Origin: Asterochloris sp. CNOR1
Taxonomy: Eukaryota > Chlorophyta > Trebouxiophyceae > Trebouxiales > Trebouxiaceae
DNA: 64,000 nucleotides
Reading direction: 5' to 3'
NCBI GenBank assembly: GCA_963969365.1
Contig: OZ017751.1
Coordinates: 682,001-746,000 of the forward strand
Shown: positions 23,701 through 33,753 of the stretch, piece after piece
How positions within the stretch are numbered: the stretch's first letter is position 1
Layout of the letters: every line of letters starts with the position of its first letter
Translations under genes and position numbers: made by a program
Notes under the pieces: generated by a model
What the model saw: only the letters and a program-made list of their open reading frames with translations
Database searches by the model: none
Told to the model about the DNA's origin: nothing

Positions 23701-26700
23701 AGGGAAGGGCGCCTGCGGAAGTGGGGCGTCCACCCCGACTGTTGCTGGCCCGCTGGTGCGAAGCACGCCGGTCGGCCAGCTCAGAGGCGCCCATCTGCTG
23801 CAGGGGTTCAGCAGTCCTTGCAGCACGCTGCGAGCTGGGCAGGGCATCTGATGGGCCTCCCTGCACTCGAATGCGCTGACTCACTGCTGGGTCTGCGCCG
23901 CGGGCTGCTGGATCCCAGGCTATGAGGGCACTGCACTTACATTGTCATGGTGGCGCTGAGTGCAGACATGGGCAGCTGCAGCTCATTTGACAGGTGAGGC
24001 CTGTAGAGCTGTAGCCTGCCAGCTGAAGGGACCGCAGCAGGCACCTTGCAGGTCAGAAGCAGCTTTTCCCACTGCAACAGTCAAGACCTGCTGCAAGCAG
24101 CCTTGATGACCCCAGTCAACCAGAGGCCTGCCATCAGCAAGCTCTGCTGCAGCAGGCAATGCCCTGACATGGCGGAGGCAAGGCTCTGCGGCAGTCAGCG
24201 CATGCATTCAGTACATGACTGCTCAGCGAGCATTGCCGAAACAGGTGATGCTCAAGCATGCTGGTCACACACCAGCGTGCACACTGCAAGAGACAGAGCC
24301 CTGCTGCACCAAGCACATGGCAGCTTAGCCAGCATGGGTACCCCACCTGCAGGTAGTGGTGCCGTTTCAGGGTGGCAAGGCGCCAGCATGCCCATTCAAA
24401 GAGCAGCTGTTTCATATCACTCTGCCAGTGTGGCTGCCCACCTGCAGAAAGTGTTGCTGCAGCACGCTGGCCAGGCGAGTGCCAGCGAGGGCATCTATCG
24501 TCTGCCTGCTGCTCAGCTGCAGCTGCCCAAGCTGCCTGAGAGCGCCAGGGCTCAGGCGAGTGGCCAGCTCAGGCGCCCCCAGCTGCCGCAGAACCCTGGC
24601 AGGGTGGGCAGCCTGGTACTCTGGGCCCACCTCCTGCAGTAGGCTGCCAAACAGCTGCGCCAATCTGCTGACAGCCTCAATGTCCTGCCTGCAAAGCACT
24701 GGGTTCCCTGCTGCGCTGCCAATTGCATCAAGGCCCAAGCCAGGCATGTATGGTCGCATGTGGCTGCTGCAGAGGGAATGCTGGCCTTGTGTCATGCGAG
24801 CCGGTGTCACGCATGCCCTTGGCAGTGGTGTTGCATGCCCACCTGGCATCATGCTGCAAAGCATGGCTGGCCTTCTTCTCACGTGTCAGGCTAGCTTTGG
24901 TCTCAAGCGCTGCGGTCTGAGCAGCCTCTGCGGCCTCCCTGCAGTCAGCACACTGACTTAGTTGCTCCAGACTCACAGCACAGTGCACAAGGGACTGCCA
25001 GCTTGACATTGATTGCATGCAGAGTCCTCAAGAACATTGGGCGTTTGAGGCGGAAGGTCACTTCAGCACAAAGAGCTGGTGTCCGGGGCTGTGCTGCGTC
25101 AGTTGGCGCCTGGTTTGCACGGGCGGCCATTGCAACGTGTGCAAGATGGCACAGTGATGAGCAGATATAGACAGAGGCGCTCTGCTGCTTGTGCAGTCAA
25201 CTGCCTGGGCAACAAAAGCGTCTTCTGCACTGCCTGCTTTGGGTGAGTGACAGCATGACTCCATCCTCACCAGGCAGCCTCCAGCTCCTCCCTCATTGCC
25301 TGCATGCGTTCCAGCGACAGCTGGTGCTGCTGCTTGAGGCGTGCAAAGGCGGCCTCTGCACTCTGCAGCTCCTGCAGATGGGGCAGGCTCAGGCTGGTCA
25401 TGTGACATGTCTTGCCTGACAATGCTGACGACACATTGCCTGCAGGCTCGACATGCTGTTGTGCCACATGTGAAGTATCAGCCCTGCAGCCTGTGAATGG
25501 CATTGGGAGCAGCTGTCCTTCCTGAAAGATGGTGGCAACTGCTTGGCAATGCATGCCGTAGCACCTGCAGCAGGCTGTGGGCTGCCTTGTCATGGTGTAG
25601 CCGGCGCGTGGCGAGTCCTCGCCAGTGCACCCGCGCCCACCCCAGCAGGCACTGCCGCAGGCGCAGCTGCTGCAGGCGGCGGACTGCTAGCACTGCATGG
25701 GCACGGCAGGCCGACCTGTGCGCTGACAAACGCGCCCAGGCTGCCAGCACGCGCCCGCAGGCTTGCTTCTGCTGGCGCCGCCTGCGCAGTGACAGGCCGA
25801 AGCCCAAAGAATCAATCCCCAATATGACACAGGTGTGATCAGGTGGCATTATTTGGAGAGTTGCAATGTGCAGCTGGCCGACAGCAAGACCCTCACAGGA
25901 TCAGACGGGGGCATGACATAGCAGTCTTGGACAGGCCCGCCGTGCGCTCATGACAGATCCCCAGGCCGTTGCCTGGACACCACCTGAGTTCGCATGGGCC
26001 CCACCTGAGCGTCTCTGCAGCACGCTGCCGCAGCTGCTGCTGCCCCAAGTGCACCCTCCAGCCACGCCAGAGGCCCCCCACGCAGGCCAGGTCATAGGCT
26101 GCCTCAGCCACGCGCAGGTCCTCAGGGCGTCTGCATTGACGTAACAGAAGGATTGGTACCTGTTTTCAGAAGAGGCAGCTGCTGCTATCACAGGGCAAGG
26201 CATCGTATAAAGCACATGGGCGCATCAGCACAGGCTACACAAACAAGATGGGCGCTTGAATAAAAGCGACCCCACACGAGGCTGCTTCAGCCATGCACAG
26301 TCCTCATGGCGTCTGCACGCATTGACACCAGGAATTTGTATAATGATCCTTAGGCGCACTACGGCTGGCCCTGCTGCTGTCCTGGCAGGCATTCCCACCT
26401 ACTGTCTGCGCAGACGCTGCGCCAGGCTGCGATGCACTGCCGGGCTCTGACATGAGCAACGCGGCGGGTGGCCCAGCGTTGCCGAACGCTGCGCTCAGCT
26501 GCCCCTGCGGCACAGTGAGCCCACCCCTGCAGCACCTCCTTCAGCCAGCGCCGCAGAGCTGCTGCCCTGTGGCTGTCTGCCAGCTGCCTACGGTGCGTCT
26601 GCAGGCAGCACACGTCAAACCTTCCGCCTCGGGGGCTGATGCAATAGGTTGCTGTGCTCCATCTGCAGGTGCTCATTTGGGAAGTACTCAGAACATATGT

Positions 26701-28960
26701 TCTTTTGCAGTTTGCCGCAGTGCTGGGTCCTGCTTGAGGCAAATGAGGCAGACTGGGCACAACAGGGCTTGCTTGCGGTGCCAGACTTGGGATCATGGTG
26801 GTAGCACACCATCTGCTGCCAGACAGTGCTGCCGCCGCAGTCAAGATGCACGAAAGCAGCCCCTCCCTCATTCATGGACAACTGTGCAGCAGGTCACGCT
26901 GTGCAGGCGGCAGCCCAGAAAACTGCCTCCTGCCACACAGAGCATCCTCGGCAACTTGCCAGCAAGTCCAGCATGTTGATGCTGCAGCTAATTCCTGTCT
27001 GCAGCTGGCTGCCTGGGCAGCCAGCTGCTGCCACACTGCACAACCCTCACCCATCTGCTGATAGTTGCATGTGCATCACCTGCTGCTGCAGCAGGTCCGC
27101 CTGCACAGCTGACAGCTCCGGCAGCTGCCCTGCTGCTGCTAACTGCACACCCCACCTCACCCCAACAGCTTGCCTGCATGTCCATCAGCTGCTGCTGCAG
27201 CAGGTCTCCCTGCGCAGCCACCAGGGCCTGGCTGTCACTCAGAGCAGCATCTTGGTCAGTCAGCTCGTTGCGCTGGGCCGCCACCCGCGCCCCCGCTGCA
27301 CGCACAGCCCCCCGTTGCGACTCCAACAGCTCATCCTGACGGGCTAGCTTGCCGCGCAGGTGGGCCACAGTAGCCTCCACCATCTCTACCTACAGGGATG
27401 CAGGCACTCTGACGTCTGAATGAGGTGGGGCCACCCACTGCAGGGTGACACGCATGCTCAAATGCCAAGTGCCAGGCCAGGCCAGACAGCCACAGTCCTG
27501 CATCAGCAGTGAGCTCCACATGATCTGCTGCACTCTAGAGTCCAAGCTCACCCTGGGGTGGTGCAGCCCATGTGGTGGAGGCGATGCTGTGCACAGCCAG
27601 CAGCACTTGGCAGGCAGGCTTGAAGTTGTCTGCCAGACGGCCAAGACGGTCAGTCCCCAGTTTAAAGGCAGCGAGCTCGCCCCTGAAACGCCCTAAACAA
27701 TCACACAGGCAGGAAACGTGCCTGCCTGCGCAGAGCGTTCATGGTGGAAGCCTTTTGGCGAAGGGACGGTGGCCACGCCCCAGCTATACCAATGGAACTG
27801 CCACACCCATCCCTGCCTGCTGCAGGAGCCTGCTGTGGCGGCTGCAGCCTGGCCAGGTTGCTGCGTAGCCGATCCACCTGCAAGATGCAGTGCAGCAAGT
27901 GCTTTGTACAATGTTGCAGGGTCCAGCTGTATGCCTGGCTATACTGGCACCTCACACGTGGCGGCTACCAGCGTTGCAGGTGGGGCTGCCACACATGCCC
28001 CAAGCCCCCAACCCCCTTGGCTGATGCCTCCTGCGGTGGCTGCACCAGGCTGCTGCATACTGTGTCCAGCATTGCTGAGATGCTGGCCACCATCTGACGC
28101 TGAACACAACCAGCTTGAGGCAGGCACCTTGCGCAAGTACTGCCATGCAAGCAGGCTCAATGCAGTTCCATCACAACCTGTTCTACATAGCTGCTGTCAG
28201 TAGCTGGAACAGAGTCAGAACCACAGCCTGACCTTGTACCACATGGCCTGTGCAACACAACCTGCTTCAATGCGGTGCTGCATGACACGGCAGACTTGCT
28301 GGTGGCAGGCTTGCCTCAGCGTGCTCCTGCTGCAGCTGCAGGTTTGAGTCGGCAGCAGCCTGGCGCCACTGCTGCACCTCCTGCACGAGTCCCTTGATCT
28401 CCTGCTGGCTGTCCTGCAGCTCCCGAGCCAGCAGGCAGGCATGCATGCGTGCCTGCGTGTAGCTGGCAGCGCTACTGAGCGCTTTGCCGCTGGACTGGGG
28501 CCCTGACCCGACGGCAGGGACCAGGCTTGCATCCTGCACAAGTACACTGGCTGAGGTCATGCTGGAGGCCACCCGCAGGTGGGCCTCATGTGGGGCAGAG
28601 ATGGACAGCAGGCTGGCCCAGTTTAGTCAACGAGGCAGCGTCAAGGCTGGACCTTCTGGCGGGTGTGCTTCTTGCCTGCACAGATCCAACTGCAAGCTGC
28701 ACAGCAGACTTACTGCGGACAGCTGCGCCAGCACCTCCCCATGCCGGCCGATGCATGTCACGTCCAGCAGGACGTGCTGACCTGAACTTTTCACTAGGAC
28801 CTGCAGGGCATGGAGCTGTTTGCACTCTGTCTGCACAAGCAGCATGCGAGCCGTCAAGCGCAGTACCTGCAGAGCATGCTGCTCATGGTCAGGGCCAGAG
28901 CACAGCCCGCCAGCATGCAGCCTGAAGTGGCTGATCCTCTGATGCTCCTTGCTGCAAGCA
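20797..28960 (-). CDS. large coiled-coil protein with Sfi1-like Trp repeats, possibly centrosomal/basal-body
   Basis: This is a provisional multi-exon model and may be more than one gene. Supported exons (minus, approximate): 28800-28719, 28615-28310, 27872-27715, 27690-27556, 27390-27172, 26605-26402, 26134-26008, 25755-25570, 25376-25271, 24945-24843, 24680-24447, 24001-23943, 23900-23620, 23330-22540, 22512-22270, 22095-21597, 21107-20797. The N-terminal half is coiled coil (VQEVQQWRQAAADSNLQLQQ; VAHLRGKLARQDELLESQRG). The middle has Trp-centred helical repeats about 34-35 residues apart (VLQGWAHC, CIAAWRSV, LWRGWRVH, VLAAWARL, CLLGWARV), like the centrin-binding repeats of Sfi1. The C-terminal third is Pro/Gln/Ser-rich and probably disordered. 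Sfi1-like repeats suggest a centrin-linked structure, but this is inference. The 5' end is uncertain. Confidence 0.55.
21220..21625 (-). repeat. repeated exon-edge segments in the coiled-coil gene
   Basis: Three related stretches occur near 21225-21265, 21455-21500 and 21590-21625. On the plus strand each contains CC(C)CCTCCCAG or CCCCAGTCCTCTGTGAGGCTGCC-like sequence. On the minus strand the last carries codons for SLTEDWEGQGEG at an exon end. They look like copies of one exon-donor region in different states of decay. Confidence 0.5.
26090..26345 (-). repeat. decayed acceptor-side copy of a Sfi1-like exon
   Basis: On the plus strand GGCTGCCTCAGCCACGCGCAG at 26098, then TCCTCAGGGCGTCTGCATTGAC, is the start of a Trp-repeat exon. 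It is echoed at 26281 by GGCTGCTTCAGCCATGCACAG and TCCTCATGGCGTCTGCACGCAT. The second copy lies about 185 bp upstream in the transcript, inside the intron. Confidence 0.7.
27055..27235 (-). repeat. duplicated exon end with donor in the coiled-coil gene
   Basis: Two segments about 115 bp apart end in nearly the same way on the minus strand: a run coding DLLQQQLMDMQ followed by GGTGAGG (near 27172), and one coding DLLQQQVMHMQ followed by GGTGAGG (near 27057). Either the second is a short real exon or it is a copied exon edge with a working donor. Confidence 0.6.
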
Positions 28961-29474
28961 AAGCTGCAACTTGTCTGGGAATCATCAGCCAGACACCATT
29001 CAGCAGCTGGTGGCATTGCCAAAGCATTCCTGTGTGTCCTGGAAGACGGTCAATGCCTGTGATGAGTTGACTTTTTCACCAGAACGCCTGCGAAATGCAG
29101 TTTGAGAGCAGCCGCTCTGTTGACGTCGATAGATCAAGAGTCAATAAACAGGGGATTGCTACAGTGTTACTGTTCTGTACACTTCTAGCATTTGCATTTG
29201 TGCCGTCTACTTGGGTCATAGGGGCAGCCCTGGTACTCCCCGTATGTGTCCTGCTGTGTGAGTGTGCTCAGAGCAAGCTGGTACATCATCTGGCCATCCA
29301 CAAACAGCATGCCACTTCTGCGTTTACATGTTGCTGCCACGCCATGCTGCAGGCTTTGCTGTGCAAAACTTTGTTGTTCCAAACAAGTTCAAGCCCAGAC
29401 ATAGAAGGCATCGAGGCTTGTGAGCCCTGCCAGGCTGCCCTCCCTTCTGCCTGTGCAGTGACTGTGCTGCTGGC
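28961..29474. other. divergent promoter region between the coiled-coil gene and EED
   Basis: About 0.5 kb lies between the two divergent gene starts. A plus-strand open frame at 29095-29478 (127 codons, with a hydrophobic stretch near its start) ends just past the EED ATG. I could not connect it by splicing to EED or match it to a family, so it may be leader sequence. The region is less CAG-rich than its surroundings. Confidence 0.35.
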
Positions 29475-32400
29475 ATGAAGGGCTCAGAACCTCGCAGCTA
29501 CACATTCAAGAACACCTGGACGTGAGTGAACTGTCCTGATGACCCTGCCCAGTGAAGGTCTGGTGCCTGTCAAGCACCAGCAGGCAGGTGTACTGGTGAA
29601 TGGTCAATGACCCTCTCTGCTACGCTCAGGTGCCTAGCTGAGCTCCTGAGACCTGTGCAGGGTGCGGGAGAGGAATTTGCCAGAAAAGGGCAGCGCGCCA
29701 CTGTACTGCATTGCCTTCAATCTGTCTCATCCTCGGCACCAGCACATCTTTGCCACAGCAGGAGGCACCAGGGTGAGTGCCTGTTGGAGCGTGCTGGGCA
29801 ATGCCAAGCTCTTGCTGTAACCAGCCCTTGGGCGTGCTGCCTGTGAGTGCCTGTGTGCTGGGGCCTGCCAAGAAGTCGTGGCTGTGCTGCCGCTTCAGGT
29901 GATGATGGCCCAGGGCTATGGGAGGCGCTGCTTACAGCTTTGACAGCTGCTGCCATGTGCCATACAGGCTAGCGTGTATGAGTGCAAGGAAGACGGGAGA
30001 TTTGAGTTGATGCAGGTCTACCATGACCCAAATGTGAGTAGCGTGCATGCAGTGGCTGGGCTCCTGCGCCGGCTGGGCTCCTGCTCACGGCACCCCATGT
30101 TGTGAGGACACTGCGGAACAGCCTTTTGTATGCAGTATGAGAGGCTGCGTGCAGTTGACAGGCATGTTTGACGCAGGACTTTCAAGGGCACGGTGAAGCA
30201 GCTATTCTCTACTGAACACTAGCACAGGTGCACTTGTGTGTTCTTGCTGCTGGCATACATGCCTGCCTGCATGATGGCTGCAGCCCCAGGCCTATGTGCT
30301 GACACCTTGTGGCTTCGTGCTGTTGATGAAGACTTGTTTGTGCCTCAGGCCACAGCTGCATGCCTGCACACACGGCGGGCAGTGGTGAGCAGGCACCAGG
30401 CCGCAAGCACACAAGCACTTTGGGCTTGCTCAGGGTCCTGCAGCAGCTGTGTTAACCAGTGTACTGCAGCAGCAGAGGACAGCTCAGTGGACCCAGATGA
30501 GGTGTCAGGGGCTCTCCTGCTTGTTTTTACCCAGCTTGACACCCAGCTGTGCTTTACAGGAGGGAGGAATGCTGCAGATGCAAAAGCTTCAGAAGGCTCC
30601 CCTGCTTGTCCATCAAGCAGCACCAGGTCGCCGTCTACCAGTGCCTTGCAGGAGGGTGAGGAGCTTTTCACCTGCCAGTGGACGCAGGATGAGGTGTCAG
30701 GGGCCCCCTTGCTGCTGCTGGCGGGCAAGCTGGGCTGCCTCTCTGTCATCAATTGCACGACCAAGCAGCTTGAGTGGGTAGGCATTTGGACTGGCAGCCT
30801 CGGCTGCACAGTGCTCTTATTGGTGTGAGCCCAGCATTCTTGATGCAAAACACCACTGTGCTTGCTGTTTAAGGCCTGGCCTGACTGCTCGGCCGCAGTT
30901 TGCTGCATTCCACAGGCTGTTTGCTGGCTGACTGCCAGGAGAATCACCCGAAGGGCCTTTTTAATGTGATCGTCATGACGATCCTTAGCGTTTCCTGATG
31001 TTGCTGCAGCAAGGCCTGGGGCATGGTGATGCCATCAACGACATCTCTGTGGACCCCGGGCGGCCCTGCATTGTCGTGACAGCAAGCAGGGTGGGTGCCT
31101 GCATTGCCGTGACAGCAAACAAGAAGCAGGGCGCCTGCTTGCCTTGCCCTGGCACTCCAGCAGGTCCAGTGCCAGCATGACCCTGACAGCAAGCGGGGCA
31201 GCTGCCTCCAAGACCCCGGCAGCCAGCATTTTCACTGCCAGCATGACCATGACAGCAAGCAGGACAGGTTCCTCAATCACCCCTTCCTGTGACACTGATG
31301 ACACCCTTGTCATGACCGCCTGTCCAGGACATCTGGTGACACTTGTTCAGGCAGCCTGTCACTGCGTGCTGTGTGTCTGCAGCAGCCCCCAGCACCCTCC
31401 CTGACTGCCTGCGAGGCGCAGCAGACCACTGTCAGTAGCGGCGGCCCAAGCTGCCACAGGCTCATGCGAATCTGGCAGCTGGTCCTGGGAGTCAGCCCCG
31501 CCAGCTGCAGCGGTGTGGGGGCAGCGAGCCTGGGGTTGCTCCCTCAGCAGAACTGCTGCGTCAGCAGTCCCTGCTGCGCCAACAAGCTTTCTGCCTGCAG
31601 GACCGCACGCTGCGCCTCTGGAACATCCGCACCCGCGTCTGCATCAGCATCCTGGGCGGAGAGGGAGGCCACCGCAACGAAGTGCTCAGCATTGTGAGTC
31701 TCTGACTCAGCTGGGCCACACCTGACCTCCTGCATTGCTGCGCTCTGCGCAAGGTACGCCTCAGGTTCACGAGTGCCGTGCTTTATCTGGGCTGCGGCTT
31801 GACTTACAGCAGTGCACTCCTTTGTGAACAGACCCTGACCGGTTCCAAACAGACCCTGAAATGTGTGCCTGCAGCCACGACTTGCAGGTCATTGACATTT
31901 GCCTTATCCCCGCAGGACTTCCATCCCTTTGACAGCAACAAGGTCCTCTCAGCCAGCCTGGACCACTCTGTCAAGATTTGGGACCTCCAGTGTGAGCGTC
32001 TCAGGACACAGCTCCCGCTTTCACTGAAGCTTCCCACAGGCCTGCCCTGCCCATGACTCACCACGTTGGCTGTGAGGACAGGCCTGCCTTGCATTGAGTG
32101 CACCCACCAAGCAGGTGCTCCGTCATCAGACAGGGTCACAATTCCTGCTGCAGCCGTCAGGAAGTACATAGAGGAGTCCCACAATTACAACGATGCTTCA
32201 GCTCAGGAAGCCTTCCCCACAGTGCGCCTTCAGTTTCCTCACTTCACCTCTCGCAAGGTACGCCTCGCCTGTTTGCTGCACTGCTGGCTCGCCTCGCATG
32301 CAGATTGTTGGGGTTTTGAGGCGCTCTGCTCACCAAATCATCATGCCTGGTCACGCCCAGACTGAGGGCCTGTTGCACTCAGGGGTGACCCTGGGTGGGC

Positions 32401-33634
32401 TATGGCCCCCTCTCTGCAGGCTCAGGGCTGCACCTGACTTTCGTATGTGGTCTTACCATCCTGGATATTTTAGTGGCCCGGCATGTATCCTCAAGCCACC
32501 AGACTGCTGCACTTTGGGTGCTTGGCCGCCTACATCTGCTGTGACAGCCCTTGCGTACTGACGTTGCCACCAGGCGTGGTCTGACTGCCACTTGGACTGC
32601 CTTTACTGTCACAGAAACCATGCTGTGCTGTCGCATTGAGAAGAGTGCTCCTGTGCTGATCCTGCAACACTTTGCATGATGACGCCCAGGCTGACGCTGC
32701 CGCCCTCTGTGTGAGTGCACCGAGGCTGGCTCTGCAGCAGGTTCCACACCTGCGGTGTTGAGCTGCTTGCACCCTGTGCAGGTTCACAATGCTTACGTGG
32801 ACTGCGTGCGTTGGATGGGCGACATTGTGCTGTCCAAGAGTGTGCACAACGTCATCTTCATGTGGGAGCCAGACTGCACCAGCACTGACACGCTGCAGCA
32901 GGGCTTCATCCATCTCCTCCACGTAAGTCATCCTCCATAATAGGCACAGGCTGTGGGAATAAGGGACTGCTGTGCTGGCATCTCTTTGCTACCAGAGCAA
33001 CCTGTACCAAAGCAACCTGCTTGACTGGAAGTGCTGCTGCTTGTGTGACTGCTGCTGCTACGCAAATCAGAGGCATGTCGCGTGCTGGCGCAAGGCTAGC
33101 TATGCTCCGGGTGCTGGTACTGTCATAAGCTGTGAGCTGTGTGGCATGGCAGCCCTCCATGACCTGCAAGATCTTGTGCAATTGTTAAACACTCGTTTAC
33201 TTTGCGGTGCAGGAGCTGCCCCTGAGGGAGGCCCATGCCTGGTTCATCCGATTTGCACTGAACCCTGCCTGCTCAGTGCTGGCCTGTGGGGCAGTGGATG
33301 GACATGTGCGCATCTGGGCTCCTCAGGACGGCAGCTCCGAACCAAGACGTATTGTGCGCTGTACTTCTGCAAACCCCAGCCAGAACATGACGGTGAGGGT
33401 TGTCACCACTGCGGCGTCTGCCTCCGAGAAGCATGATCCTGCATCTGGATTTAAGACATCGTGGCACCACATTTTGCAGCCAAGTACACAAGTACTGCAG
33501 CTCTTCACACATGACTTTCATCGCAGGTGCGCCAGACTGCAGTCTCTTTTGATGGCAACACTGTGCTGGCATGCTGCGAAGACGCCTCTATCTGGCGCTT
33601 TGAGGCGATGCCAGATGCAAGGAAAGCCACCTGA
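29475..33634 (+). CDS. EED: EED/FIE-type WD40 subunit of Polycomb repressive complex 2
   Basis: EED binds H3K27me3 and activates the E(z) methyltransferase in PRC2. Exons: 29475-29521, 29661-29772, 29968-30033, 30652-30777, 31010-31090, 31601-31693, 31916-31991, 32154-32257, 32782-32922, 33213-33392, 33527-33634; all in phase, 377 aa, close to plant FIE (about 370). WD40 blades line up with [14 protein letters not shown] and IFATAGGTR, then [44 protein letters not shown] with [43 protein letters not shown] with [18 protein letters not shown], and the C-terminal [19 protein letters not shown]. The ATG chosen starts just before the first blade; the disordered N-terminus of animal EED is absent or lies in an unseen upstream exon. 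Introns 3 and 5 hold decayed exon copies. Confidence 0.93.
30485..30650 (+). repeat. decayed copies of EED exon 4 in the preceding intron
   Basis: GATGAGGTGTCAGGGGC followed by TCTCCTGCTTG at about 30497 matches exon 4 (GATGAGGTGTCAGGGGC then CCCCTTGCTGCT at about 30688). A second, poorer copy follows TTTACAGGAGGG near 30555, like the exon start GCAGGAGGGTGAGG. Spacing is about 95-190 bp. Confidence 0.75.
31091..31270 (+). repeat. decayed donor-side copies of EED exon 5
   Basis: The exon end GTGACAGCAAGCAGG-GTGGGTGCC at 31076-31100 is echoed downstream at about 31107 (GTGACAGCAAACAAG), 31176 (CTGACAGCAAGCGGGG) and 31246 (ATGACAGCAAGCAGGAC). The copies become less exact with distance. The canonical exon 5 to exon 6 join needs none of them. 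Confidence 0.8.
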
Positions 33635-33753
33635 CTCTTCTTGCAACATGCCTACCAGCAGCTTACTCAGAACGCATGCAGACATAACTGGCATCTTGAT
33701 CTGAAGGTCAAGACCACTGTTCACTGAAACTCAAGTGACTGCAGCTATTCCTG

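Noticed and set aside
29095-29478. A 127-codon plus-strand protein just before EED
   Set aside because: No family match and no splice link to EED; it overlaps the EED start. Kept only as a note on the intergenic region.
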